A stretch of 64,000 bases of DNA, from assembly GCA_964612505.1 (NCBI GenBank), contig CAZTEX010000003.1:1-64000 (forward strand). Direction: 5' to 3'. The notes beneath the pieces were generated by a model that was not told the DNA's origin, did no database searches, and worked only from the letters and a program-made list of their open reading frames with translations. This DNA is from JAAZZY01 sp964612505. GTDB lineage: Bacteria > Chlamydiota > Chlamydiia > Chlamydiales > JAAZZY01. Shown one piece after another: positions 8,178 through 17,452 of the stretch (position 1 is its first letter; every line of letters starts with the position of its first letter). The position numbers and the translations under genes were made by a program.

Positions 8178-8726
8178 GTGGGTATTCTGTTACAGAAATT
8201 GCATTGTGAGAAAAAAACAGTTGTAAATTCATTAGAAACTTCGCGGCTAATGTTAAGAAGACTCATATTGGATGACGCAGAAGAGTTGTTTCAAACCGTT
8301 GGCGATTCTCAAGTAATGAAATTTTGGGCTCCAGGTGCTGACCAAACAATAGAACAAACCTTAAATCGAATCAAAACAATCAATGATCATTGGCATCTTC
8401 ATGGATTTGGCGATTGGGCAATCATTGAAAAAGAGCAGCGTTGCTTAATTGGATTTTGTGGCCTTCACTATATCTTTGGAATGCAGGAGGTCAATATTGG
8501 TTATGCAATAGAAAAATCTAAATGGCAGCTCGGTTATGGAACTGAAATTGTTAAAGCTATATTAGACTTTGGCTTTAACACCCTTAATCTAAAAGACATT
8601 GTTGCAGTTATTGACCCTTGTAACACTGCTTCCTTAAAACTAATTAAAAAATGTGGCTTGATATATTGGAAAGAGAGTGTCTACATGGAAAGGCCTAGAG
8701 TCGTTTATAAAATTTCAAAAGTCTAA
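8178..8726 (+). CDS. GNAT family N-acetyltransferase (RimJ/RimL-like)
   Basis: Up to 182 residues. The conserved start of the domain is LETSRLMLRRLILDDA and the acetyl-CoA-binding region is QLGYGTEIVKAILDFGF followed by NTASLKLIKKCGL, typical of RimJ/RimL-type acetyltransferases. The substrate cannot be told. The GTG at 8178 is the longest start but has no obvious ribosome binding site. A TTG or GTT-region start about 10-16 codons later would still include the domain, so the N-terminus is uncertain. It lies 3 bp after the DUF2608 cluster and probably shares its transcript. Confidence 0.85.
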   Translation: MGILLQKLHCEKKTVVNSLETSRLMLRRLILDDAEELFQTVGDSQVMKFWAPGADQTIEQTLNRIKTINDHWHLHGFGDWAIIEKEQRCLIGFCGLHYIFGMQEVNIGYAIEKSKWQLGYGTEIVKAILDFGFNTLNLKDIVAVIDPCNTASLKLIKKCGLIYWKESVYMERPRVVYKISKV

Positions 8727-8758
8727 TGCTTTGGGTAGTTTTGGTTGGATTTCCAACT

Positions 8759-9709
8759 TTAAGGATTTTCCTGTTGAAATTCTGAAGGTTGAATTACTTC
8801 AACATATGATAAGGAGTCAAAGTTTGTTAGGAGAGGAGAGGCTTTGATGGAGTAGTAATAATCTCCCTCATTCAAAGGGGCTACTTGCAAAACCTTGGCA
8901 ACAATCAAACCTGCAGGAAAAATACCATCAAAGCCTGTTGTAATGAGTAAATCATCGGGTTGAATTAAAGCGGCCCTTTCCCCTTTTGTTTTTAGAGGTT
9001 CTCCACTTAATAACTCTCGAGCAATGCTTAACTCATCTTCAATATTACAATTAAACCCTCTTCCAATAAGAATTTTGCTATCGGCTCGCCAAATGGGTTG
9101 ACTAATACCAAAAATTTCTCCTTTGGCAAAATAAAGACAGTCTGGAAGTTGAAGAACTTGACTTTTGAGATTATTTAAATGAGTTAATAAAACCGTGTCT
9201 TGTTGAACACATTGGTAATTAGAAAGCGCCTGCATATGATTTAGGAGATCATAATATTGATTTTTTCCTCGTAAAGCACGAACAGAAACAGTTAGATTTG
9301 CATTGGTAATGAGCTTGACTCTTGACTGCTTCTTACCAACATAATCAACCACTCCGATAAGGTGATTTTGATATAAAACAGGGCTATTGAGCGCTACTCT
9401 TATCTTTTCAGTGTTATGAAAGCTTCCTAAATTTATCCATAAAGAGCTATTCCAGCTGGTGGGATTTCGATAAATGATACGAGCAACCGTAGAGTAGGGA
9501 GAGGAGGCTTCAGGAATTCGATTCTGAGGGGAGTAATGTTGCAAGGAGGGGTGAGCTTTGGAATTTTTAATAGGAAATAGATTGGCGATAGGAATCAAAG
9601 GTCTAATAAAATTATTGCGCAAAGCATTTTGTGCTTTTTTAGGGAATGAAATAATTACTAATAACGCAATTGCAATTACTAAATAGGGCTTAAAGCTATT
9701 TTTAATCAT
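8759..9709 (-). CDS. mreC: Rod shape-determining protein MreC
   Basis: A 316-residue protein with an N-terminal membrane segment (about residues 9-24) and a periplasmic domain. The MreC hallmark appears as HLIGVVDYVGKKQSRVKLIT followed by NLTVSVRA. MreC links MreB to the peptidoglycan synthesis machinery; in chlamydiae this machinery serves division. The gene follows tyrB with an 8-bp overlap, the same order as tyrB and its downstream neighbour in Chlamydia trachomatis (CT637-CT638 as I recall it). No mreD is nearby. Identity is supported mainly by the motif and context. Confidence 0.85.
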   Translation of the reverse strand: MIKNSFKPYLVIAIALLVIISFPKKAQNALRNNFIRPLIPIANLFPIKNSKAHPSLQHYSPQNRIPEASSPYSTVARIIYRNPTSWNSSLWINLGSFHNTEKIRVALNSPVLYQNHLIGVVDYVGKKQSRVKLITNANLTVSVRALRGKNQYYDLLNHMQALSNYQCVQQDTVLLTHLNNLKSQVLQLPDCLYFAKGEIFGISQPIWRADSKILIGRGFNCNIEDELSIARELLSGEPLKTKGERAALIQPDDLLITTGFDGIFPAGLIVAKVLQVAPLNEGDYYYSIKASPLLTNFDSLSYVEVIQPSEFQQENP

Positions 9710-10901
9710 GGGCTATTAAAACTTGCTGAATTGAAGAGCATACATATTCCATATTTTTTTGTGATAATCCAGCAATATTTATCCGGCCATTGTCCAAAAG
9801 GTAAACTCCAGAGCCAGCTCTTAGTTTTAAAACATCTTCTTTAGCTATATTTAATAGTGAAAAAAGACCTTGATCTTCAATGAGATATTTAAAATTCTGA
9901 GGAAGATTCCTCTTTTCAATATTTTTTAAAAATAGTTGCCGAAGCTCTTTAATTCGATGGCGCATTTCAGTGAGCTCATCCATCCATATTTGGCGAAGTT
10001 CGCTCGATTGCAAAATGGTTTTAACAATTCGCGCTCCATGAATGGGAGGCGTGGAATAATTGCCACGAATAGTGACCCTCGCATTGGCCCCTAAATTCTC
10101 TATATTTTTTTGCGATTTGTCAAAAGCGATGAAGGCTCCCACTCTTTCTCCATATAAGCCTAAGTTTTTTGCACATGAATAGCATAGAAAAGCTTCATCG
10201 AGTTCTTCTAAGATTAGCTGAAGAGGGAGAATATCTTCGTTGAATCCTTGGCCGAATCCTTGATAGGCACAATCAATAACAGGAAATAGCTTTTTCTTTT
10301 TTATGATGGTAATAATTTTAGCCCACTGCTCTAAATTTGGATCTCTCCCTGTTGGATTGTGGCAGCACAATTGTAAAAGGACTGCCGTATGGGGAGACGC
10401 AGCTTCCAGAGAGGAGCAGATCTTATCCATTCGCAGTTCGTTTTTATCTGAGTCGTAATAAGAAAATGTTCCAATTTCTAAATGACTTGAACGAAACAAA
10501 TGAGGGTGGTTTGGCCAAGTGGGCTCGCTCATCAAGATCTTTTGAAACCCCATTTGCTTTAAAAGATCTCCAGCTAAACGCAAGGCTGAAGTAGAGCCTA
10601 CAGTATGGGCGACATAGAAAGATTTAGCAGGCTGAAAAGGGGCAACTAATCGAAGTAGTTCTTCTTTAAAACTAGCCTCTCCATCTATCGGAGGATAACC
10701 TTTGTTTTGCTTTTCTTGAAGGAGCAGTTTTTCAGCTTCATAGACGCACTTTAAAAGAGAAATAGACCCTTCTTCGGTGCGATATTCACCAATAGCCAAG
10801 TTAATTTTATTGGGATTAGGGTCTTTTTTGTAGGTAGCAGCAAGTCCTAAGATGGGGTCAGGTGGTACTTCTTGAAAAGCATGTAAATAACTCATAGTCA
10901 T
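9702..10901 (-). CDS. tyrB: Aromatic/aspartate aminotransferase (class I PLP)
   Basis: A 399-residue class I aminotransferase. The PLP-binding lysine is Lys245 in YSCAKNLGLYGERVGAF, and the conserved CCHNPTGRDP and the DCAYQGFGQGF segment match the aspartate/aromatic aminotransferase family. It transfers amino groups between aspartate or aromatic amino acids and 2-oxoglutarate in the cytoplasm. In C. trachomatis the corresponding enzyme is known to work in meso-diaminopimelate synthesis as well. The start may be 10901 or the ATG two codons later; neither has a clear ribosome binding site. Confidence 0.9.
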   Translation of the reverse strand: MTMSYLHAFQEVPPDPILGLAATYKKDPNPNKINLAIGEYRTEEGSISLLKCVYEAEKLLLQEKQNKGYPPIDGEASFKEELLRLVAPFQPAKSFYVAHTVGSTSALRLAGDLLKQMGFQKILMSEPTWPNHPHLFRSSHLEIGTFSYYDSDKNELRMDKICSSLEAASPHTAVLLQLCCHNPTGRDPNLEQWAKIITIIKKKKLFPVIDCAYQGFGQGFNEDILPLQLILEELDEAFLCYSCAKNLGLYGERVGAFIAFDKSQKNIENLGANARVTIRGNYSTPPIHGARIVKTILQSSELRQIWMDELTEMRHRIKELRQLFLKNIEKRNLPQNFKYLIEDQGLFSLLNIAKEDVLKLRAGSGVYLLDNGRINIAGLSQKNMEYVCSSIQQVLIAHD

Positions 10902-11251
10902 TTTGTGGGTTTAAATGGTTTGAAGATTTCTAATTATAAGATTATTACATTAAAATGCATTTTGAAATTTTATAAAAAGCATTCATAGCTGCGCTTTTGA
11001 TTCTGAATAAAGAGACATTGTTGAAATAAGCGCTTTAAAACTAAGATGTGACAAATTAAATGTGAATGGAAGCATTAAATCAAAATTTGAGTAACCGAGA
11101 TTTTTTTTCTCTAGATTTAGCAAAATGCTTTTAAGTAATGGACTTGAGGTGATTTAAAAAAACGCTATTGAAAACGACATATTTGTTGAATAAAATATTT
11201 TAAGTAAGTAGCATTTGCTAGAACAATAAAAATTTGCAACAAGTAAGGTGT
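10902..11251. other. 350-bp divergent intergenic region before the glycan locus
   Basis: AT-rich spacer between tyrB (minus) and the first glycan-locus gene (plus). Apart from one good promoter candidate at 11168-11196 I see no gene, RNA or repeat in it. Its position makes it the main control region for the glycan locus. Confidence 0.6.
11168..11196 (+). promoter_or_regulatory. Sigma-66-type promoter candidate for the glycan locus
   Basis: TTGAAA (11168-11173), a 17-base spacer and TAAAAT (11191-11196): five of six consensus bases in both boxes. It lies about 55 bases before the ATG at 11252. No experimental start is known. Confidence 0.6.
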
Positions 11252-11866
11252 ATGGAAATTAATTCAGGGGTAAAAAAAATTTTAACAAAGCCCTTTATTT
11301 ATAATTTATTCGGGAAAGTCATAAGTCGTGGTAAAACAGAACAAAGATATGCAAACGAGCTGATATTAAATAAGCCTTGCAATAGAGTTTTGGATTGTGG
11401 ATGTGGAACCGCAAATGTTTTAAATTTTTTACCTGGTAATATTGAGTATGTCGGGATTGATCTATCAAAAGCATATATTCAACGCGCTCGAGAAAGATAT
11501 AAGGATAGAGGTCGTTTTTATTGCTTAAACGTCAATGATTTACCCAAATTGGAGCTGGAGCCTTTTGATTGTATTTTTTTAAAAGGTTTGATTCATCATC
11601 TCGATGATATTGAAACTGAAAATCTTTTTGTCAATTTGAAAAAATTACTTTCTTCCAACGGCAGAGTCGTTACTTTAGACGGATGCTTTTTGAAAAAGCA
11701 ACATCCTATTTCAAGGTTTTTATTAAAGAAAGATCGTGGACAAAATGTTAGATATGTTGAGGAATATGTAAAGCTAGCTAAAAAAGTTTTCTCAAATGTT
11801 AAATTTAGCCTTTTAAGTAACCATCTTCGAGTACCCTATGATCTTATTGTTATGGAACTTTCTTGA
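11252..11866 (+). CDS. SAM-dependent class I methyltransferase
   Basis: About 204 residues from the ATG at 11252 (TAAGGTG in front); an earlier in-frame TTG at 11234 seems less likely. Motif I is VLDCGCGTANVL, followed by EYVGIDLSKAYI and the later FDCIFLKGLIHHLDD, all typical of class I SAM methyltransferases. It opens the glycan locus, directly before rmlB, so a sugar or lipid-linked sugar is the likely acceptor. The particular acceptor is not visible from sequence. It is the first of five methyltransferases in the locus. Confidence 0.85.
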   Translation: MEINSGVKKILTKPFIYNLFGKVISRGKTEQRYANELILNKPCNRVLDCGCGTANVLNFLPGNIEYVGIDLSKAYIQRARERYKDRGRFYCLNVNDLPKLELEPFDCIFLKGLIHHLDDIETENLFVNLKKLLSSNGRVVTLDGCFLKKQHPISRFLLKKDRGQNVRYVEEYVKLAKKVFSNVKFSLLSNHLRVPYDLIVMELS

Positions 11867-11878
11867 CCAAAGTATATC

Positions 11879-12943
11879 ATGAAATATAAAGCGTTAGTTA
11901 CAGGTGGTTCAGGGTTTATCGGATCTTGTTTAATAAGATTATTAATCAAAAGAAAAGACTTTGAAGTTTTAAATGTGGATAGCTTAACGTATGCCGCACA
12001 CCCATATGCTCTACAAGAAGTCCAAGAGCTACCTTCGTATCGATTCATTCAGGCAAATATTTGTGATCACAATGCTATCACTGAAATCATTGAAGACTTT
12101 CAGCCACAAGTTATTTTTCACTTAGCTGCAGAATCTCATGTTGATCGCTCTATTGCTTCTTCTGATCCTTTTATACATTCAAATATTGTCGGAACCCACT
12201 CTCTTTTAAAGGCAAGTTATTCATATTGGAAAAACAAGTCGCAGCCAAATAGTTTTCGTTTTCTCCATGTTTCTACAGATGAAGTTTATGGAAGCTTGAA
12301 TTTTAATGACTTGCCCGCTAATGAAAATAGCCCATATAAACCGAGCTCTCCCTATTCAGCCAGTAAAGCCTCATCGGATCTTTTAGTAAACGCATGGCAT
12401 GCAACTTATCGATTTCCAGCGCTGATTACCCATTGTACGAATAATTATGGGGAGTATCAACACGATGAAAAACTCATTCCTACTATTATTCGCTCTGCTA
12501 TTCAGGGATTGCCGATTCCTATTTATGGAAATGGACAAAATATTCGAGATTGGCTCTATGTTGAAGATCACTGCCGCGCTCTGATCCAAGTTTTTCAAAT
12601 GGGGCGAGTAGGAGAATGTTATAATATTTCAGGTTCAGCCTCTTTTTCAAATGTTCAAATGGCTTACAAGATTTGTAGCTTGTTAGATGAATTAAAACCA
12701 AAAAATGATAAGAGCAAATATTGTTGTCAAATTTCATATGTTGAAGATAGATTAGGGCATGATTTACGCTACGCAGTCGATGATTCAAAGATAAAAGACG
12801 AACTTGGATGGGAGCGAAAGTTTGATTTCGAAGATGGAATAAAAAAAACAGTAATATGGTTTTTAAGGGAGTATCATGAAAGGGATCATTTTAGCGGGCG
12901 GCAACGGGACACGCCTATATCCTCTGACAAGCTATATATCTAA
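11879..12943 (+). CDS. rmlB: dTDP-glucose 4,6-dehydratase
   Basis: A 354-residue SDR-type enzyme that converts dTDP-glucose to dTDP-4-keto-6-deoxyglucose. The NAD-binding motif TGGSGFIGS is at 8-16, the active-site STDEVYG has Asp134/Glu135, and the catalytic YxxxK is Tyr159-Lys163 (PYSASKAS). The gene overlaps rmlA by 68 bp out of frame; the last 20 or so residues, after WFLREYHE, do not look like a family C-terminus and may come from readthrough past the usual end. No rmlC or rmlD lies in the window, so the product probably feeds the WecE-like aminotransferase at 17841. Confidence 0.94.
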   Translation: MKYKALVTGGSGFIGSCLIRLLIKRKDFEVLNVDSLTYAAHPYALQEVQELPSYRFIQANICDHNAITEIIEDFQPQVIFHLAAESHVDRSIASSDPFIHSNIVGTHSLLKASYSYWKNKSQPNSFRFLHVSTDEVYGSLNFNDLPANENSPYKPSSPYSASKASSDLLVNAWHATYRFPALITHCTNNYGEYQHDEKLIPTIIRSAIQGLPIPIYGNGQNIRDWLYVEDHCRALIQVFQMGRVGECYNISGSASFSNVQMAYKICSLLDELKPKNDKSKYCCQISYVEDRLGHDLRYAVDDSKIKDELGWERKFDFEDGIKKTVIWFLREYHERDHFSGRQRDTPISSDKLYI

Positions 12944-13784
12944 GCAGCTTTTACCTGTTTATGATAAACCTCTCATCTATTATCCCCTATCAACATTGAT
13001 GTTAGCGGGAATTCGAGATATAATACTCATCACCTCGCCTGCAGATCTTCCTAACTTTGTTAAACTATTACAAGATGGTTCTCAATGGGGCATTTCCATT
13101 CAATATGCTACCCAAGCTGAACCCAAAGGTATTGCAGAGGCCTTTATTATAGCTGAAAAGTTTATAAATAACGGGCCTTGTTGCTTAGTATTAGGTGATA
13201 ATATTTTATATGGAGCGGGTAACATTAGGGTTTTGCAAGAAAAAGCTAAAGTTACCGATGGCGCAAGTATCTTTTGTTTATCTGTCACAGATCCTCAAAG
13301 ATATGGAATTGTCACTTTTGATCAGAACAATAAAGCGGTCAAAATAGAGGAAAAGCCAAAAAATCCAAAGTCAAATTTTGCAGTTATTGGACTTTATTTT
13401 TACGATAACAAGGTAGTAGAAATAGCAAAATCAATATCCCCTTCAGCACGGGGGGAGCTTGAAATCACAGATGTAAATCAAATCTATTTAGAAAATAACA
13501 AACTATTGGTTCATCAACTGGGTCGAGGAGTAGCTTGGTTTGACGCAGGCACTCATGCATCCCTTGTTGAAGCAGCTTATTTTATGAGTGTGATAGAACG
13601 TCAGCAGGGCCTGAAAATAGCTTGTTGTGAAGAGATTGCATTTTTGATGAAATACATTGACGAGGAGCAGCTTATGAGACTCACTTTTCAATTAAGAAAT
13701 ACTAGCTATGGACAATATCTTCATACGCTCCTCAATTCAAAAAATTTGAGCATGTCTTCTAGAGAAATATTAGCCAAACTTTAG
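12876..13784 (+). CDS. rmlA: Glucose-1-phosphate thymidylyltransferase
   Basis: A 302-residue nucleotidyltransferase making dTDP-glucose from dTTP and glucose-1-phosphate. The start MKGIILAGGNGTRLYPLT is the family signature, and the KPLIYYPLSTLMLAG and LGDNILYG segments follow. It starts inside the rmlB coding sequence with AAGGGAG at about 12865-12871 as ribosome binding site, suggesting coupled expression. Together with rmlB it supplies dTDP-4-keto-6-deoxyglucose for the glycan locus. Confidence 0.94.
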   Translation: MKGIILAGGNGTRLYPLTSYISKQLLPVYDKPLIYYPLSTLMLAGIRDIILITSPADLPNFVKLLQDGSQWGISIQYATQAEPKGIAEAFIIAEKFINNGPCCLVLGDNILYGAGNIRVLQEKAKVTDGASIFCLSVTDPQRYGIVTFDQNNKAVKIEEKPKNPKSNFAVIGLYFYDNKVVEIAKSISPSARGELEITDVNQIYLENNKLLVHQLGRGVAWFDAGTHASLVEAAYFMSVIERQQGLKIACCEEIAFLMKYIDEEQLMRLTFQLRNTSYGQYLHTLLNSKNLSMSSREILAKL

Positions 13785-13813
13785 GCTTAAAAAATTAGAA
13801 AGAGTCTATGTAA

Positions 13814-15598
13814 ATGAACAACATAGTAGTATCACAGGAAAAAATAAATAAATGGGACAGGGTAAAAGTGCCCATCTATGTATTTTTCATTCATTTAATA
13901 GTTCTCTTGCCAGTCATTTTTTTAAGTATAGATTTCACTGATTCAGGTCATTCTCTTATCAATCAAATGATGGCAAAAAAAATAGGCCTTAAAAGGTTTA
14001 ATGATACGTCATTGATATTGTTATCCGATTTTATAGGAGGATATTGGCTTGCTCTTATAGGACCTATGGGTATTATAGGGGCCCGTTTAGGAGGGCTTCT
14101 TGCTTATGCTCTGTCAGCTTCGATTATTGCCAAAATGCTGCAAGCTTGGATTAAAGATTCTAAGTTAATAATTCTAACATGCATGTTCTCTAGCATGGTA
14201 ATAATGACTTTGGGCTCAGTTTGGACAGCCCCCCCTGTGTTACTTGATTATTATACAATTTCAATGCTGCTTGGCGTCATCATTATTTATTTAATGAGTG
14301 ATTTAATAAGTTGTCCAACGCTTTTAAAAAGTATTGTTTTGGGTTGTTTGTTTGCGGTACTATTTATGTGTCGTATGACAATGATTCCTTTGTTAGTTCT
14401 TCCACTTATAGCCTTAGCATTTGTTAAAAAAAATGAACGACTTTTATTGATTAGTATCTACTTTTTTTTTATCTTAATTATAACAATAGCATATTTTATT
14501 CTGAATCAAGTTGTTGAGAGCCCTATAACGAAGATATTAGAATTTTTTAGAACATCTGATGTTTCTGACTCAGACTATAAAAAAATATACCTTTGCGATG
14601 CAGTGGCTTCGATAAGATTTTTTGCGATCACAATGGTAGCAACTTTCATTGGCGGGTTATTTAATAAAAAAATTGCAAAATACCTTTTTCTTGGTTTTAT
14701 ATTGTTTTTGTTTTTTAGACAATTTTTAGACTATCACAATTTAATTTATAGCTATTTGGGACGCAAAGGACTATTTTTTCGCCATTTTCTTCCAAAATTG
14801 TATGCTATCAAAAGCATTCTTGTCATGGGAGCTATTTTTGGCTCCCTTTCGGTTTTAGGCTATATTAAAATGATTAAGAATTCCTTCTATTCAAAAGAAG
14901 AAAAAAATAAGTTCCTTTTTCTTGTAGTATGTTCATTTGTTTTTTCAGTGTGCTTTGCTGGAAGTAACATTGGACCCATAAAAATGGGATATGGATTTTG
15001 GTATTTTTTTGCTTTGGCAGCTATTTATGCACAAAATCAAGATTACTTGAAAGACTTGCTACAAAAAACGATGATGATCATCTGCTGCTTTAGTTTAATT
15101 GTGCTTTGTGGATATCCTTATCGAGATTATTTATTTCCCTACAATCATTTAGGGATTATAAAAAGAGGAAATTTAAAAGGAGGGGTTACGTTAAAGCAAA
15201 AAGCTGATGCTATAAATGAATTATATGATGTTGTAACCCCATATATTCAGCAGAAAGAAACTATTTTAGCTTATCCTTCAATACCGTTAATTTATTTCCT
15301 TTTCAATAAAATGCCTGTCACGAATTTTGGGTGGTTAACAGTTTTAACAAAGGGTAAACTTTTGGAAAACTTGAATATTTTACCACAAAAGGAGATGCCT
15401 GGAGTTATTATCAAGGCCAAATTTGTAGCTGCCTACCCAGATGCATTTTTACTTCGACATCCCCTGCCAACATCTGAAAAAATTACAATGATTAACAATG
15501 CAATTGACCAGTTATATGAAACCCAACTTATTTTTTCTAATGAATATTTCGAGGTTTTTTTGCCTATTAAAATAAAGAGAGACCAATATGGTGACTAA
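13814..15598 (+). CDS. Multi-spanning membrane protein, GT-C glycosyltransferase-like, copy 1
   Basis: A 594-residue protein with about 10-12 predicted membrane helices and a soluble C-terminal part of about 130 residues. Just after the first helix it has SIDFTDSGHSLINQMM, an acidic motif placed where GT-C glycosyltransferases (ArnT, PMT, Gtr C-type) keep their catalytic acid. I do not recognise a specific family, so GT-C is inference from architecture and context. It would use a polyprenyl-phosphate sugar on the outer face of the inner membrane. It has a tandem paralogue downstream that starts within its stop region (11-bp overlap). Confidence 0.7.
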   Translation: MNNIVVSQEKINKWDRVKVPIYVFFIHLIVLLPVIFLSIDFTDSGHSLINQMMAKKIGLKRFNDTSLILLSDFIGGYWLALIGPMGIIGARLGGLLAYALSASIIAKMLQAWIKDSKLIILTCMFSSMVIMTLGSVWTAPPVLLDYYTISMLLGVIIIYLMSDLISCPTLLKSIVLGCLFAVLFMCRMTMIPLLVLPLIALAFVKKNERLLLISIYFFFILIITIAYFILNQVVESPITKILEFFRTSDVSDSDYKKIYLCDAVASIRFFAITMVATFIGGLFNKKIAKYLFLGFILFLFFRQFLDYHNLIYSYLGRKGLFFRHFLPKLYAIKSILVMGAIFGSLSVLGYIKMIKNSFYSKEEKNKFLFLVVCSFVFSVCFAGSNIGPIKMGYGFWYFFALAAIYAQNQDYLKDLLQKTMMIICCFSLIVLCGYPYRDYLFPYNHLGIIKRGNLKGGVTLKQKADAINELYDVVTPYIQQKETILAYPSIPLIYFLFNKMPVTNFGWLTVLTKGKLLENLNILPQKEMPGVIIKAKFVAAYPDAFLLRHPLPTSEKITMINNAIDQLYETQLIFSNEYFEVFLPIKIKRDQYGD

Positions 15599-17450
15599 TC
15601 AAAGCTCAATAATTTCGCAAACTTCAATCGCTGAAAATATTTCAAAAAACAGTAAACAGCTTGTATGGGAAACATGGAAACTCCCTCTACAATTATCGTT
15701 GATTGGATTTGCTCTTTTATTTCCATTAATATTTTTAAGTGTTGATCTTACAGATCCTGGTTTTGCTCTATCAAATCAACTATTAGTTAACAAACTTGGG
15801 ATAAAATTTTTTGAAATTAATCCTGTTTCATTTTTATCAGATGTTGTGGGTGGGCTATGGTTAGCCTTAACAGCAAATCTGGGTCTTATTGGTGCCAAGT
15901 TGGGGGGTACATTAACTTATTCTATTTCGATAGGAATAACAGCGAAATTATTTCAAAGTTATTTTAAGGACAAAAAAATGCTAATGAGAGCAATGATTGC
16001 AGCTTTGCTCGTCGCTACATTTGCTCTCTTTAGGTTAAGCCTTATGCTGCATTTGACAAATTATACCTTCCCAATGTTGCTTGGGTTGCTTTTCCTTTAT
16101 GTTCAAATCTCTCTAATGAAAAAAGCATCCTATCAAAAAAGTATCATTTTAGGTGTTTTGCTACCAGCACTCTTTTTTGCTCGTTATACAATGATTCTTC
16201 TTTGGATCATTCCCTTAATTAGTTTGTTTTTTTTGAAAAAAAATGAAAAGAAGCAAATAATCATAGTATATGCTGTTGCTTCAATTACATTCCTGTGTTT
16301 TTTGATTTCTTTAAAAACCTCTTTTTCTAAAGTGTTGCTTGCAATCAGTTTTGTTTTTGAAGCTGATTTATATCAAAATAGAGGGATAGGGTTTTTCATG
16401 TACTTTTATACCTATCAATTCTTACTAGCGCTTAAATTAATGGGTGTATGTGCGCTTTTAGTATTACCATTTTTCTTCATCAAAGATAAAAATTTGAAGA
16501 TAAAATTAATCACAAATACCCTTTTAATCATCTTGGCGGTTGTCTTATTGGCTTCTTTTTTACCATTAAAACTTTCCTTTATATCATTTAGCCCAGCAAT
16601 GCGCTCTGCTATTTTATGGTTTAAAGATTTTAATGGTGGAGGGGTAAGGTTTTTTGGAGCAGTGCTTATTGTGATGGTTTTTTATGTCTCCATCTATTTT
16701 TTTAGAGCATATAAAAAACATCAAATTCTTTCGCCTTTGAATAAAGAGTTATTATTTATTTTTTTATGTAGCCTAATATTTGTATTAAGTTTTTTAGGTT
16801 CAACATGCGGAGTAGTCAAAGGTGGTTATGGTAGTTGGTTATTGATAGGGATTTGCACCTTGATTGCGAGTTTTAATGAAACACACAAGGCTGTTTTAAA
16901 TAAGTTTATGATCTTTATTTCTATAGCATGTTTAGCTTTCCTTTATACTCATTTTCACGCAGATTATCTGGGATCATTTTCTAAATTAGCAGTATCTAAA
17001 GAAGGAAAGTTAAAAGGGACAGTTACTACAAAAATAAAAAGTCAACAGTTGTCGGAACTATTAGCTTTTGTACATGATAGAACATCTGAAAAAGACTATG
17101 TTTTTGCTTATAATTATATTCCAACCATTTATTTTTTATTAGATCGCTTGCCAATTACAGATTTTCCCGTTCCTGAAATCTTGAATCAAGAACCCTTAGA
17201 AAAAATGTTAAATAAAGATTTTGCAAAAAAAGTACCTCGTTTAATTATTAAAACAAAATTTAATTCTTATACTTACGATTGGTGCAAATATTTGAGTAGG
17301 CAAAATCACTTAGAAGATATTCATTATAATAAAAGATTTGCATCAAAAGTTGCGATCATCGAAAATAAATTAAACCAATTTTATAAACCAAAAAAAGTAT
17401 GGTCAAATAATGCTTTTGATGTTTATGAGCCAACTATAAAAAATGAGTAA
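15588..17450 (+). CDS. Multi-spanning membrane protein, GT-C glycosyltransferase-like, copy 2
   Basis: A 620-residue paralogue of the preceding protein. It shares the segment after the first helix (FLSVDLTDPGFALSNQLL), a glycine-rich next helix (VVGGLWLALTANLGLIGAKLGG) and the C-terminal extracytoplasmic part, in which both have a Pro-Arg/Gly-Val-Ile-Ile-Lys-like strand. Two diverged copies side by side suggest two different donor or acceptor specificities. The flippase-like gene begins 2 bp after its stop. Function as a lipid-carrier-dependent sugar transferase is inferred, not proven. Confidence 0.7.
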   Translation: MVTNQSSIISQTSIAENISKNSKQLVWETWKLPLQLSLIGFALLFPLIFLSVDLTDPGFALSNQLLVNKLGIKFFEINPVSFLSDVVGGLWLALTANLGLIGAKLGGTLTYSISIGITAKLFQSYFKDKKMLMRAMIAALLVATFALFRLSLMLHLTNYTFPMLLGLLFLYVQISLMKKASYQKSIILGVLLPALFFARYTMILLWIIPLISLFFLKKNEKKQIIIVYAVASITFLCFLISLKTSFSKVLLAISFVFEADLYQNRGIGFFMYFYTYQFLLALKLMGVCALLVLPFFFIKDKNLKIKLITNTLLIILAVVLLASFLPLKLSFISFSPAMRSAILWFKDFNGGGVRFFGAVLIVMVFYVSIYFFRAYKKHQILSPLNKELLFIFLCSLIFVLSFLGSTCGVVKGGYGSWLLIGICTLIASFNETHKAVLNKFMIFISIACLAFLYTHFHADYLGSFSKLAVSKEGKLKGTVTTKIKSQQLSELLAFVHDRTSEKDYVFAYNYIPTIYFLLDRLPITDFPVPEILNQEPLEKMLNKDFAKKVPRLIIKTKFNSYTYDWCKYLSRQNHLEDIHYNKRFASKVAIIENKLNQFYKPKKVWSNNAFDVYEPTIKNE

Positions 17451-17452
17451 CT

